In this document: positions 36,088-45,017 of the stretch, piece after piece
How the letters are laid out: every line of letters begins with the position of its first letter
Numbering within the stretch: position 1 is the stretch's first letter
Assembly (NCBI GenBank): GCA_017525605.1
Contig: JAFXSM010000020.1
Span: 110,971 to 174,970, forward strand
Length of the DNA stretch: 64,000 nt
From: Treponema sp.
GTDB lineage: Bacteria > Spirochaetota > Spirochaetia > Treponematales > Treponemataceae
Direction: 5' to 3'
Translations under genes and position numbers: made by a program
The notes under the pieces: model-generated
The model's input: only the letters and a program-made list of their open reading frames with translations
Databases searched by the model: none
What the model was told of the DNA's origin: nothing

Positions 36088-37500
36088 CTACTCCGCAAGC
36101 GTTCCCTTGAACGTGTTGCCGTTCAGCGAGTCCAGTCGCACGCGGACGAATGTGCCGATGAGCTTTTTGTCTGCTTTGAATGCGACGCGCTCGTTCTGCT
36201 CGGTTTTTCCGAGAAGCTCCGAGTCGTCGTTCTTGCTCACGATGTCGGCAAGAACAGTTATCGTTTCGCCGACTCTCTTTGACATGACTTCCTGCGTGTG
36301 CTTCAGCTGCAAATCGATTACTTTCTGCAGCCTCTGCTTTTTCACTTCGACAGGAATCTGGTTTTCGTACTTTGCCGCCGGCGTTCCTTCGCGCGGGTTG
36401 TAGAAATACATGAACGCGCTTTCGAATTTCACTTCTTCCATGAGAGTCAGGACATCTTCGAACTGCTCCTCGGTTTCGCCAGGGAAGCCGACCATCAAAT
36501 CCGTCACAATCTGCACGTTCGGGATGTTCTTTCTGAGTTTTTCGACGAGCGAGATGAATTCTTCCCTCGTGTTCTTTCTGTTCATGCGCTTGAGGATTTC
36601 GTTGTTGCCGTGCTGGGCTGCGATGTGGAATCCGTGGCAGACGTGCTTGTCGTTTGCGATTGTCTCAATCAGCTCGTCCGAGAAATCGTTCGGGTTTGAC
36701 GACTCAAAACGAATCCAATTGATAGAAGAATTCGTTTCGTCGATGTGGCTGCTGATTTTTTTGAGGAGCTTCGGGAAATTCAGTTCGATTTCGTTTCCGT
36801 TTTCGTCCTTCGTTTTGCATCTGTATGCGTTCACGTTCTGCCCAAGCAAAGTGATTTCTTTTACGCCACGGCCGCTCAAAAAGTCGATTTCGGAGAGAAT
36901 CTGGTCGAGCGGGCGTGAAACTTCCCTTCCGCGTACATACGGCACGATGCAGTAAGTGCAGAAGTTGTTGCAGCCGTGCATTATCGGGACGAAAGTGGAG
37001 AAAGCTTCCTCTTCGTAGCTTACAGGCGCGAATGTGTATGAATCTTCCTCTTTGATTTCGAACGGTTCCCTTCGCTCTTCGATAGCTGTGATGATGTCGC
37101 CGAATTTGTACTTTCCGAATGTTCCCACGACGTAATCGAGGACTGGCCACTGCTCCTTCACGTCGTTCAAGAGCCTCTCCGCCATGCAGCCCATGAGAAT
37201 CACCGTGTACGGCACGATTCCGTTCTCCTCGGTGAATTTAACCGCGCGTTTCATCGATTCGACTTTCGTTTTCGCTTCCGGTTTTTTGTAGCGGATATTT
37301 TTTACGCCGGTGAAGTATCCGAGACGACCGAATATTCTGTCTTCCGCGGAGCCTCTAACCGAGCAAGTGTTGATTATAACTGCGTCTGCCGATTCTGCGT
37401 CTTCCGATTTTGTCCAGCCGCGGCTGATGAAAAGGTGTTCCACTGCGGCACTTTCTGCGATATTCATTTCGCATCCATAAGTTTCAAAAAAATACTTCAT
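36088..37500 (-). CDS. miaB: tRNA-2-methylthio-N6-dimethylallyladenosine synthase
   Basis: A 470-residue radical-SAM methylthiotransferase that adds the ms2 group to i6A37 of tRNAs. The UPF0004 domain has the three cluster cysteines (ETYGCEMN, INTCSVRG, MGCMAERL). The radical-SAM motif CNNFCTYC follows, then a C-terminal TRAM domain (SKRVGETITVLADIV...). The start is the ATG at 37500; an upstream extension (MLKRVQHDS...) is the translation of a dispersed hairpin repeat and is rejected. A TATAAT lies 9 nt before the ATG with no ribosome-binding site. Confidence 0.94.
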   Translation of the reverse strand: MKYFFETYGCEMNIAESAAVEHLFISRGWTKSEDAESADAVIINTCSVRGSAEDRIFGRLGYFTGVKNIRYKKPEAKTKVESMKRAVKFTEENGIVPYTVILMGCMAERLLNDVKEQWPVLDYVVGTFGKYKFGDIITAIEERREPFEIKEEDSYTFAPVSYEEEAFSTFVPIMHGCNNFCTYCIVPYVRGREVSRPLDQILSEIDFLSGRGVKEITLLGQNVNAYRCKTKDENGNEIELNFPKLLKKISSHIDETNSSINWIRFESSNPNDFSDELIETIANDKHVCHGFHIAAQHGNNEILKRMNRKNTREEFISLVEKLRKNIPNVQIVTDLMVGFPGETEEQFEDVLTLMEEVKFESAFMYFYNPREGTPAAKYENQIPVEVKKQRLQKVIDLQLKHTQEVMSKRVGETITVLADIVSKNDDSELLGKTEQNERVAFKADKKLIGTFVRVRLDSLNGNTFKGTLAE

Positions 37501-37509
37501 AACGAACTG

Positions 37510-37515
37510 ATTATA
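37510..37515 (-). promoter_or_regulatory. -10 box of miaB, 9 nt before the start codon
   Basis: A perfect TATAAT on the minus strand. With usual spacing the transcript would begin 1-3 nt before the ATG. No clear -35 hexamer at 16-18 bp. Confidence 0.5.
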
Positions 37516-37552
37516 GCAAAAATGTGCCGCTTTGACGGACAAAACGACGCTG

Positions 37553-37573
37553 TCATGCTGAACTCGTTTCAGC
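37553..37573. repeat. Dispersed hairpin repeat between murD and miaB
   Basis: ATGCTGAA...TTCAGCAT with a 5-nt loop. It shares the pattern CATNCTGAACTCGTTTCAGNAT with the elements near 61.3 and 62.0 kb. Confidence 0.5.
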
Positions 37574-37584
37574 ATTTTCAGTTT

Positions 37585-39132
37585 TCAGAATATCTCTTTC
37601 ACTTTTTCTTTGAACTGATTTCCCCTGTCGAATTCGTTCTTGAACATTCCGAAACTTGTAGCTCCCGGAGAAAGCACGACGATTTTAGGCAATGCTGATT
37701 TTTCGAATGACGGTGCGTCCTTTCGGAGTTTTTTCAGCATTTCGTCGAGGGAGTCGAACACTCCGCGTACTTCAATCGACTTTTTGCTGAACAACGGAAG
37801 AAGCTTGTCTGTCGCACTGCCGGAAAGCATGTAAATTGACTCAGGCTTGATTGAATTTTCGCTCGAAAGTGTTTCTGCAAGCGGCGAAAGGTCGAGTCCT
37901 TTGTCAGTTCCGCCCGTCAAAAAAATGACAGGACGCTCGAAGCTCTGGCTTGCAAGAGCCGCCGCCTCAGGTACAGTTGCCGCTGAATCGTTGTAGAACC
38001 TGAATTTCTGGCCGTCAATCTCTGCCTCATGGAAAAATTCCAGTCTGTGCTCGATTCCGTTCCACCTTCCGAGAATTTCCGAAATCTTCTTCGACTCGAC
38101 TCCCATGATTTTCATCACGAGAGCGGCATTCAGTGCGTTCGTCCGAATGTGTTTTCCCGGGACAATCAAATCTTTTAAAATCGTCTCTTCTTTTGTCTCT
38201 TTCGCGCCTGCATTTTTCACGGTGAGCCTGCATTTTCCGTGCCCGCTTTTGTCAATCCAGACACCTTCAACATCTTTCGGAAGTGCCTTTCTCGAATAAC
38301 GGAGAACTTTCGCCTTAGTTTCCCGCGCGAAGATGTTTCCCCAGTTCGAGATGAGAGTTCCGCCGTCCGCAGCCGCATCGTCGTCAAAGTCGAGAATCGT
38401 CCAGTCGCTTTTCGTCTGGTCTGCGTAGATGAGCTTTTTGTCGGCGACGTATGCAATCATCGAGTGGTAGAAATTCTGGTGGTCGGGAATGATTTTCGTT
38501 ATGACGGAGATTTTCGGCTTGAGTGCCTTTCGTCCGTGCAAATCCGCAAGCTGCCATGAAGAAAGTTCGAGCACGACTGGCGTTTTCTCGTTCGTCTTTT
38601 CAAGGAACGTGAGCGGAGAGACTGTGATGTTGCCTCCGAGGTACGCGTCGAAACCTGCTTCTTTTAGCCCGTAATAGATTGCGCTTACGGTGGAAGATTT
38701 TCCTTTTGAGCCTGTGACGGCGATAACCGGTGCTTTTGAGAAATGCAGGAAGAGCGAGATGTCAGATTCGATTGCTTTTGCGGCTGCAAGGTATTTGTTG
38801 CCGTCGTATTTCACGCCCGGATTTTTGATTACGCAGTCGGCATTTTCGAAATCCTCGATTCTGTGCTCGCCGAGCCTGTAAGTGAGCCTTGACTTGTCGA
38901 GAGCCGAATCATTATTGATTGAATCGACTGTCGTCCTAAGCTCATCTTCGCTCTTCATGTCGGTGGCGATGACGTATGCGCCGTGTTTCAGAAGAAAACG
39001 GACTGAAGCTTCTCCTCCGCCGTTGAGACCGAGCCCCATCACGACAATGCGCTTGTCTTTTATGTCCTCGATTTTGTCGAATACGCAGCCTTCTGGATAA
39101 ATGTGCGCAACCGGAACTTTTTCATCTGCCAT
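37585..39132 (-). CDS. murD: UDP-N-acetylmuramoylalanine--D-glutamate ligase
   Basis: A 515-residue Mur ligase that adds D-Glu to UDP-MurNAc-L-Ala in peptidoglycan synthesis. An N-terminal Rossmann-like domain (RIVVMGLGLNGGGEASVRFL) precedes the ATP-binding loop AVTGSKGKSSTVSA. VLELSSWQLADL and NALNAALVM come next, and then the C-terminal domain with YNDSAATVPEAA and LTGGTDKG. Slightly longer than the 440-470 average because of an N-terminal lead and inserted loops. AGGAGA lies 8 nt before the ATG. Confidence 0.95.
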   Translation of the reverse strand: MADEKVPVAHIYPEGCVFDKIEDIKDKRIVVMGLGLNGGGEASVRFLLKHGAYVIATDMKSEDELRTTVDSINNDSALDKSRLTYRLGEHRIEDFENADCVIKNPGVKYDGNKYLAAAKAIESDISLFLHFSKAPVIAVTGSKGKSSTVSAIYYGLKEAGFDAYLGGNITVSPLTFLEKTNEKTPVVLELSSWQLADLHGRKALKPKISVITKIIPDHQNFYHSMIAYVADKKLIYADQTKSDWTILDFDDDAAADGGTLISNWGNIFARETKAKVLRYSRKALPKDVEGVWIDKSGHGKCRLTVKNAGAKETKEETILKDLIVPGKHIRTNALNAALVMKIMGVESKKISEILGRWNGIEHRLEFFHEAEIDGQKFRFYNDSAATVPEAAALASQSFERPVIFLTGGTDKGLDLSPLAETLSSENSIKPESIYMLSGSATDKLLPLFSKKSIEVRGVFDSLDEMLKKLRKDAPSFEKSALPKIVVLSPGATSFGMFKNEFDRGNQFKEKVKEIF

Positions 39133-39200
39133 TTTTCGTTCTCCTGCATTTTTAAATTGAATTTTTCAGATTCAAAACTACAAAACTATCTCGATGAAGA

Positions 39201-40325
39201 CTATCTCGAAGTCTGAAGCTTTCTTGTGGCGTTGAATCTTGAAACTGCCTCGTCAATCAGAAGATTCGTGAGCGAAGTGAAATCAAGACCGAATGCCGCG
39301 CACATTTTCGGGAACATGCTTATCTGAGTGAATCCCGGAAGAGTGTTTATCTCGTTCAGGTACAATTTGTCCGTGTCCTTGTCGATGAAAAAGTCCACGC
39401 GGGAAAGTCCGCACAAATCAAGAACTGAATACGCTTTCACCGCAAGCTTTCTGATTTCTTCAAGACGCTCGTCAGAAAGCTTTGCCGGAATCAGAAGCTC
39501 CGCGCCGTCCGGGTCGTTGTATTTCGCGTCGTAGTCGTAGAATTCGTGTTTCGGTGCGATTTCGCCAGGACCGTATGCTTTCGGCGCATCGCATTCGTTG
39601 CCCGAATACGTTGTCGGGTTGCCTGTCACGGAACATTCGACTTCGCGAGCGTTCACTGCTTTTTCAATCAATATTTTGTCGTCCCAGTTGAATGCGTCGA
39701 TGATTGCGCCGTTCAAATGCTGCATGTCGTCCGCTTTCGATGCGCCGTCGGAGCTTCCTGCCGAGCACGGCTTCACGAACAGCGGAAAACCGAGTTTGGA
39801 AGCTTCCTCAAGCATTTCGTCGTATCTTTTCGAGTCCGCAATGTCGCTTCTTCTCATGCAGATTCCAGGGACGACAGGGATTCCAGCCTGCGCCAACGCG
39901 GATTTCGTCTTCTCCTTGTCCATCGTGATTGCGCTTGCGAGCGTAGAACAGCCGACGTAAGGGACGTTCACCATCTCAAAAAGTCCCTGAATCGTTCCGT
40001 CCTCGCCGTAAGTTCCGTGGAGAGCCGGGAAAACAACGTCAACGCCGATTTCCTCGTTTCCGACTTTGAAAGTTCTCTTCGTTCCGCCTGCCGGAATTAC
40101 GAGAACTTCTTTCGATTCGTCTTCTTTTATTTCGAAATGTGCTGAATCGTCAGCTTTTACGCGCGAAAGCTCCGACTCAGGCTGCAAGAACCATTTTCCG
40201 TCTTTCGTTATCGCAATAAGGACGAGCTGATTTTTTGAATCGATGTTGCGTGCGATTGCTGCCGCAGAAACGAGCGAAATTTCATGTTCACCAGATTTTC
40301 CGCCGTAGATGAGTGCTATTTTCAT
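39201..40325 (-). CDS. ddl: D-alanine--D-alanine ligase
   Basis: A 374-residue ATP-grasp enzyme making D-Ala-D-Ala for peptidoglycan. It begins MKIALIYGGKSGEHEISLVS, with the central ATP-grasp region FPLFVKPCSAGSSDGASK and ending motifs VDFFIDKDTDKLYLNEINTLPGFT. The ATG at 40325 with TTGGAGAAA upstream is chosen over a longer frame reaching 40457, whose extra residues are not family-like. It follows the same strand as murD and may share its wall-synthesis role, but it is 69 bp upstream of murD's partner strand unit rather than overlapping. Confidence 0.95.
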   Translation of the reverse strand: MKIALIYGGKSGEHEISLVSAAAIARNIDSKNQLVLIAITKDGKWFLQPESELSRVKADDSAHFEIKEDESKEVLVIPAGGTKRTFKVGNEEIGVDVVFPALHGTYGEDGTIQGLFEMVNVPYVGCSTLASAITMDKEKTKSALAQAGIPVVPGICMRRSDIADSKRYDEMLEEASKLGFPLFVKPCSAGSSDGASKADDMQHLNGAIIDAFNWDDKILIEKAVNAREVECSVTGNPTTYSGNECDAPKAYGPGEIAPKHEFYDYDAKYNDPDGAELLIPAKLSDERLEEIRKLAVKAYSVLDLCGLSRVDFFIDKDTDKLYLNEINTLPGFTQISMFPKMCAAFGLDFTSLTNLLIDEAVSRFNATRKLQTSR

Positions 40326-40430
40326 TTTTTTCTCCAAGTTTTCTTCAAGTGTAAAAACAATACAATAAATTTTCGGAATGATAGCATATTGAATGAGAGT
40401 TTGAATCATAAAATTCCGAAAATCAAAGTG

Positions 40431-41213
40431 ATGAGCGACAACGAAGAGGCAAAACAAAGAAAAATAAACGAGATTCTTTTTGCGGGTGCAAGCGCGAGAA
40501 TCCGAACCGAAATCGAAAAGTACCAGAATTTCCCGATTAAAATTTCAATCGAACGATATTCGTACGGGAGCTTTCATTCTCTCATTTTCGAGTCGGACGA
40601 AGAGTGTTTTGTTGTCAACTTTGATTTTCCGTATGGTTTTTGCATAAATCTGATTCTTCCTGTGGATTTGCAGGACAGCCACGTCGAAAAATTCGCTTTC
40701 ATTATGGAAGAATTCAGCGTGTTCGACAAAAATGACAGGTTTATCAGAATACTTCTTTTCAAACATTCGATTGGAATTTTCAAAAAATCCGGGCTGAAAT
40801 TCAAAATTCATAGAACGGGCGGCTCTCTTTTTTACGTTCCGCCTTATGCGACAATCGACGAAAACTTTGCGGGGTATCTTCCTGTCGAATATGTGAAAAC
40901 TCTGTTCGAATATCTCTACGCGAAAAACGGATTTTCAACTCCGTATTCGATTGCCGAAGAGAAGGACTGCAACATGATTGTCCCGAAAAAACTGAAGAAT
41001 TCGAAATTTGCAGTCATAAGATTCGACATCGAGGGCGAGTACAAAATCAGAAAAATCGCGACGAAATATCCGAACCCGTTCTTTTGCAAATTCGAGGACG
41101 ATTTGATGCAGTTCCTAATGAAAATCGAGGAACTTCGGTCTACCGACAAAGAATATCTTTGGAAGGCAGAATTCAAGCTGATTTTTCCGCGCGGGTTTTC
41201 AATAGAAAATTAA
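40431..41213 (+). CDS. Protein of unknown function
   Basis: A 260-residue soluble protein with no signal peptide or membrane segment. It is lysine, phenylalanine and isoleucine rich (SFHSLIFESDEECFVVNFDFPYG; FKHSIGIFKKSGLKFKIH). The family is not recognised. The ATG at 40431 is the most plausible start (preceded by GTG); there is no clear ribosome-binding site. It is transcribed divergently from ddl and ends 58 bp before pfkA. Confidence 0.55.
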   Translation: MSDNEEAKQRKINEILFAGASARIRTEIEKYQNFPIKISIERYSYGSFHSLIFESDEECFVVNFDFPYGFCINLILPVDLQDSHVEKFAFIMEEFSVFDKNDRFIRILLFKHSIGIFKKSGLKFKIHRTGGSLFYVPPYATIDENFAGYLPVEYVKTLFEYLYAKNGFSTPYSIAEEKDCNMIVPKKLKNSKFAVIRFDIEGEYKIRKIATKYPNPFFCKFEDDLMQFLMKIEELRSTDKEYLWKAEFKLIFPRGFSIEN

Positions 41214-41256
41214 CGTTCACAAACTGCTTGTTGATGAATTTGTGTTTTTATTTTTG

Positions 41257-41262
41257 TATACT
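41257..41262 (+). promoter_or_regulatory. -10 box of pfkA, 9 nt before the start codon
   Basis: TATACT with only TTTGGGACT between it and the ATG. The short GGGA is too close to be a normal ribosome-binding site, so a leaderless transcript is likely. Confidence 0.4.
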
Positions 41263-41271
41263 TTTGGGACT

Positions 41272-42348
41272 ATGCGTGTGAAGAGATTTGGAATTTTGAC
41301 GAGTGGCGGAGACGCTCCGGGGCTTAATGCGGCAATCAGAGCCGTTTGCAGGACTGCTGCCATTCAATACGGAATGACTGCCGTCGGAATAAAAAACGGA
41401 TACCGGGGCTTAATCGAAAACAACTGCTTTGAGCTTTCGGCTGACGACATATCGGGAATCCTCACCCGTGGCGGAACGATTCTCGGAACTTCACGCGAAA
41501 AGCCTTTCAAAAATCCTGAGCCTGACGAAAACACCGGGCTTCTTCCTGTCGAGGCGATAAAGCGCACTTACGAATTGCAGAAGATGGACGCGCTTGTGTG
41601 CATTGGCGGAAACGGCACGAATTCGACCGCGAGCCTTCTTGCAGAGGAGGGCTTGAACGTAATCGGGCTTCCGAAAACAATCGACAACGACATAGTGAAA
41701 ACTGACGTGACATTCGGCTTCAACACCGCGCTTGGCGTTGCTACCGAGGCAATCGACAGAATCCACACGACCGCGCATTCCCACTCGCGAATCATGGTGA
41801 TAGAAGTGATGGGGCACAAGGCGGGCTGGCTCAGCCTTTATTCGGGAATCGCCGGCGGAGCTGACGTGATTCTTCTTCCTGAAATTCCATACGACATCGA
41901 TTCAGTTGCCGAATGCGTGATGAAAAGGCGCGACGCAGGAAAAGAATTTTCGATTGTGGTCGTTGCCGAGGGTGCGCTCTCGAAGGACGAGGCACTGCTT
42001 CCGAAAAAAGAGCTGAAAAGGCGAAGGAAACTCATGCCGTATTCAATCGCATACCGCGTGGCGCACGAGCTTGAGGAGGCGACCGGGCTTATCTCTCGCG
42101 TCACCGTGCTCGGATATTTGCAGCGTGGCGGAACACCGTCGCCGTATGACAGGGTTCTGTCAACGCAGTTCGGGGCTGCCGGAGCGCATTTTCTTGCGGA
42201 AGAGAAATTCGGAAATCTCGTGGCAATGCAGGACAACAAGATTGTTCCTGTTCCGCTTTCCGAAATTGCAGGAAAGGTGAAGAGCGTTGAGACCGATAAT
42301 TCTATGATAATAGCCGGACGTGGCTTGGGAACGTGCTTTGGAGACTAA
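41272..42348 (+). CDS. pfkA: 6-phosphofructokinase
   Basis: A 358-residue glycolytic enzyme. The phosphate loop LTSGGDAPGLNAAIRA, ILTRGGTILGTSR, CIGGNGTNS, PKTIDNDI with the catalytic Asp, and VIEVMGHKAGWLS are all visible. The residue equivalent to Gly104 of E. coli PfkA is Gly (GGNGT), as in ATP users. The position equivalent to 124 is Lys (PKTIDND), as in pyrophosphate users. The mixed G/K pair is known in ATP-dependent members of other clades, so ATP is the likelier donor. It overlaps the next gene by 29 bp. Confidence 0.92.
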   Translation: MRVKRFGILTSGGDAPGLNAAIRAVCRTAAIQYGMTAVGIKNGYRGLIENNCFELSADDISGILTRGGTILGTSREKPFKNPEPDENTGLLPVEAIKRTYELQKMDALVCIGGNGTNSTASLLAEEGLNVIGLPKTIDNDIVKTDVTFGFNTALGVATEAIDRIHTTAHSHSRIMVIEVMGHKAGWLSLYSGIAGGADVILLPEIPYDIDSVAECVMKRRDAGKEFSIVVVAEGALSKDEALLPKKELKRRRKLMPYSIAYRVAHELEEATGLISRVTVLGYLQRGGTPSPYDRVLSTQFGAAGAHFLAEEKFGNLVAMQDNKIVPVPLSEIAGKVKSVETDNSMIIAGRGLGTCFGD

Positions 42349-43255
42349 TTACAAATGTCATTTCTGCGGAAGTTGCAACGGTCAGGCGTGCAAGTCTGAA
42401 CTTCCGGGAATGGGCGGAGTCAGGGACAACGAAAATTTCATTCTGAATGTGTCCGACTGGGAGAAAGTCCGCCGTGAATATTCTGAAAAAATAGATGAAT
42501 TTCTCGATCAGCCTGTGGAATTCAGAATTCCGCACATCGCAATCGCGCCTATCACTGGTGCAATCGAAAATATCGGTTTTGCTGACGAGCGGAATTATTA
42601 TGCGGAAATCGTCGCTGCCTCAAAAAACGTGGGAATCGGGCTTTGCATCGGCGACGGATACCCGGACGAGAAACTGAAATTCGGCATCGAGGCGATTCGC
42701 GGTGTCGAGTCAACGGCTGCCGTTTTCATAAAGCCATACGAGAACCACAGAATCATCGAAAGAATCGGATGGTCATCGGAAATTGCGAGCATAATCGGAA
42801 TCGACATCGACTCGTACAATATTCTTACGATGCGGAACATGGTGAACCTTGAGAAGAAATCCGCAGAACAATTGATGGAAATACAGGATTTTGTTCACGA
42901 CAAGCTCGGGTTGCCGTTCGCGATAAAAGGAATTTTCACGGAAGATGATATAAAGCTCGTGGAGCAGGTTCAGCCTGACATAGCGTACATCTCGAACCAC
43001 GGCGGAAGAATAGACACGCGCACGGGAAGCACTGCGGAATTCCTCGCTCATCATGCGGACGAGCTCAAGCCGAACTGCCACAGCGTTTGGGTTGACGGCG
43101 GAATACGAAGCCCCCTCGACATTGCGACCGCACACGCGCTCGGTGCCGACAGGGTTCTCATCGGCCGTCCGTTCGTCACAGCACTCTGCCGTGGCGGAGA
43201 ATCCGCCCTCTGCGGCAAAGTGCTTGAACTTGCATTGATTCAGTACGCCAGATAA
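42320..43255 (+). CDS. FMN-dependent alpha-hydroxy-acid dehydrogenase family protein
   Basis: A 311-residue TIM-barrel flavoenzyme of the lactate oxidase/glycolate oxidase family. The base-containing YISNHGGRIDTRTGS and the FMN-phosphate region WVDGGIRSPLDIATAHALGADRVLIGRP are clear. An N-terminal cysteine cluster (CHFCGSCNGQAC, residues 12-23), followed by PGMGG, is typical of a clostridial and spirochaete subgroup. The GTG at 42320 lies inside pfkA (29-bp overlap); a TTG at 42338 is an alternative. The substrate, perhaps lactate, is not determined. It converges with sppA, overlapping it by 16 bp. Confidence 0.85.
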   Translation: MAWERALETNYKCHFCGSCNGQACKSELPGMGGVRDNENFILNVSDWEKVRREYSEKIDEFLDQPVEFRIPHIAIAPITGAIENIGFADERNYYAEIVAASKNVGIGLCIGDGYPDEKLKFGIEAIRGVESTAAVFIKPYENHRIIERIGWSSEIASIIGIDIDSYNILTMRNMVNLEKKSAEQLMEIQDFVHDKLGLPFAIKGIFTEDDIKLVEQVQPDIAYISNHGGRIDTRTGSTAEFLAHHADELKPNCHSVWVDGGIRSPLDIATAHALGADRVLIGRPFVTALCRGGESALCGKVLELALIQYAR

Positions 43256-44292
43256 TTCAGCTTGAATTCCGCCTTCGGATTTGTGATGAGGCTTCGGATA
43301 TTTCCGAATATGTCCATGAACCTCGTCTCGTACTGGTATTCGAAGTCCTCGAATTCAAGGATTATCGAAGAATCGTAATCTTCGTCCTTCATAAGCTCAT
43401 ATTCAACATTTTCTTTTGCTTCTTCGAACGAGCAGATGTCGTCAATCAGACCGTTCTTGAGTGCCTGCCTTGCGGTGTAAATTCTTCCGTCCGCAAGCTC
43501 CTGCACTTTCTCAATCGGCATTCCGCGCGACTTCGCGACGATATTTGTGAACTGCTCGTATGCGTCGTCCGCAACGGACTGCATGATTGCAGCCTGTTCT
43601 TCCGTGAGCGGCTGGTCGTAGTTGAGCATGTTCTTGTTGCGTCCTGCAGTGAACGTTCTCGACTTGATTCCGAGCTTCTCGAAAAGCCCTGTAGCGTCGA
43701 TGCTCTGACCCGCGATTACGCCGATTGAGCCTGTGAGCGTGTTCCTGTTCGCATAGATTTTGTCCGCTGCGGAAGCGATGTAGTATCCGCCGGAAGCCGC
43801 AAGAGACGCGAAATATGCGAAGACCGGTTTCCCTGTTTCTTTTTTGTAGTCCATGAGAGCGAGGTACGCTTCGTCCGATTCGTAAACGCCGCCGCCAGGA
43901 GAGTCGATATAGAGAAGGATTCCGAGATTGTAGTCATCTTCCTTCAAGTCTTTTATCGTGTCCAGAATCCATTCTTGGTTGTATGTCTCGCCGGCTTTCG
44001 TTATAACGCCCTCGACGTGCAGCACTGCGAAATATTCGTAGTCGAATCCGCTGAAATCGAAAGCTTCGTCGTTGTTGCCGAACATGAATTTGAAGATTTC
44101 TTTCCGGTTGTCTTTCTTTGTGTTTTTTGCTTTTTTCTGCTTTTTCGTCTTAGGCATTTCCTTTTCGGAATTTTCCGCGATTTTTGAATACGCCCTGCTG
44201 CTGAGGCTCATCACGCCGCCTGCGATAATCGAAATTACGACTACTGCGACAATCGAAATCACGATTATCAGACCTTTTTTTGCTGATTTCAT
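43240..44292 (-). CDS. sppA: Signal peptide peptidase SppA, 36K type
   Basis: A 350-residue membrane serine protease degrading cleaved signal peptides. One N-terminal membrane helix (residues 7-29) and a lysine-rich linker precede a ClpP/crotonase-fold domain with LLYIDSPGGGVYESDEAYLAL, the nucleophile region SLAASGGYYIAS and NTLTGSIGVI. The Ser-Lys dyad is consistent with the short form of SppA. A KDNRKEIFKFMFG linker follows the Lys tract. Ribosome-binding site AGGAG about 9 nt before the ATG. Confidence 0.92.
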   Translation of the reverse strand: MKSAKKGLIIVISIVAVVVISIIAGGVMSLSSRAYSKIAENSEKEMPKTKKQKKAKNTKKDNRKEIFKFMFGNNDEAFDFSGFDYEYFAVLHVEGVITKAGETYNQEWILDTIKDLKEDDYNLGILLYIDSPGGGVYESDEAYLALMDYKKETGKPVFAYFASLAASGGYYIASAADKIYANRNTLTGSIGVIAGQSIDATGLFEKLGIKSRTFTAGRNKNMLNYDQPLTEEQAAIMQSVADDAYEQFTNIVAKSRGMPIEKVQELADGRIYTARQALKNGLIDDICSFEEAKENVEYELMKDEDYDSSIILEFEDFEYQYETRFMDIFGNIRSLITNPKAEFKLNYLAY

Positions 44293-44323
44293 TTTTTCTC
44301 CTGATTTTTATTTGTTTCGTTTT

Positions 44324-44986
44324 TTATTTTGCAAAATCCGCAATCTTGAGTCGCCCTGATTCGAGAGCTTCCGTCTTGAGAGCCGTGTATGCGTTCGCTT
44401 TTGTCGTCTGTATATACGGAACGAGCCAGATAGCTCCGATTCCGAGCGAAAGGATGCAGAGAAGTGACCAGCCCCAAAAACTCAAGTCCATTACGAAAAG
44501 GTCGGCCTTGTGACCGTACGTCAGCACTTTGCTGATGTTCATCGCCTTTCTCGGCCCGATGTCCGGGTTCTCAATCATCACGAAGAACATCTGCGAATAC
44601 GCGTACATTTTTACGATTCCAGGAATGTAGAAGAGAAGTGCCCAAAGGAACGCCCAAAGCTCGTACCACAAAAGACCGAGTATGCCTTTGACCGAATAAT
44701 CCCCGATTGCAACAAGAACGTCGTCTGACGTTATGGGGGTGAGCGAGCGAGACAGCTTCAAATGGACGTATGCGGAAACCATGTTGATGATTGCAATTGC
44801 CGCCACGAAAAACAATCCGACAAACTGCGAAAGTGCGATTCCGTACTCGCTTTTTGCAAGCAGGCCCGATGCGAATTCGAACCCGAACAAGACTACGACT
44901 GAAGCCGCCGTCACGAGGCACGGGCCTTTCCATCTTCCTTTTAGTTGCTCCAAAGCCCTTGCTTTGTATTCTGCGCGATTAAACAT
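44324..44986 (-). CDS. DUF975 family membrane protein
   Basis: A 220-residue integral membrane protein starting MFNRAEYKARALEQLKGRWKGP, the hallmark start of DUF975 proteins. Four to five helices are visible (about residues 26-43, 52-72, 105-130 and 170-190). The loop MIENPDIGPRKAMNISKVLTYG is characteristic. Function unknown. GGAGGAAAAAATG sets the start. It lies between sppA and the CYTH gene on the same strand with 31-bp gaps, suggesting an operon. Confidence 0.85.
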   Translation of the reverse strand: MFNRAEYKARALEQLKGRWKGPCLVTAASVVVLFGFEFASGLLAKSEYGIALSQFVGLFFVAAIAIINMVSAYVHLKLSRSLTPITSDDVLVAIGDYSVKGILGLLWYELWAFLWALLFYIPGIVKMYAYSQMFFVMIENPDIGPRKAMNISKVLTYGHKADLFVMDLSFWGWSLLCILSLGIGAIWLVPYIQTTKANAYTALKTEALESGRLKIADFAK

Positions 44987-45017
44987 TTTTTCCTCCGAAT
45001 TTTTTAATTTGCATTTT

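Noticed and set aside
37501..37575. N-terminal extension of miaB beginning MLKRVQHDS
   Set aside because: Translation of a dispersed hairpin repeat; MiaB homologues begin near MKYFFETYGC, and the -10 box lies inside the extension.
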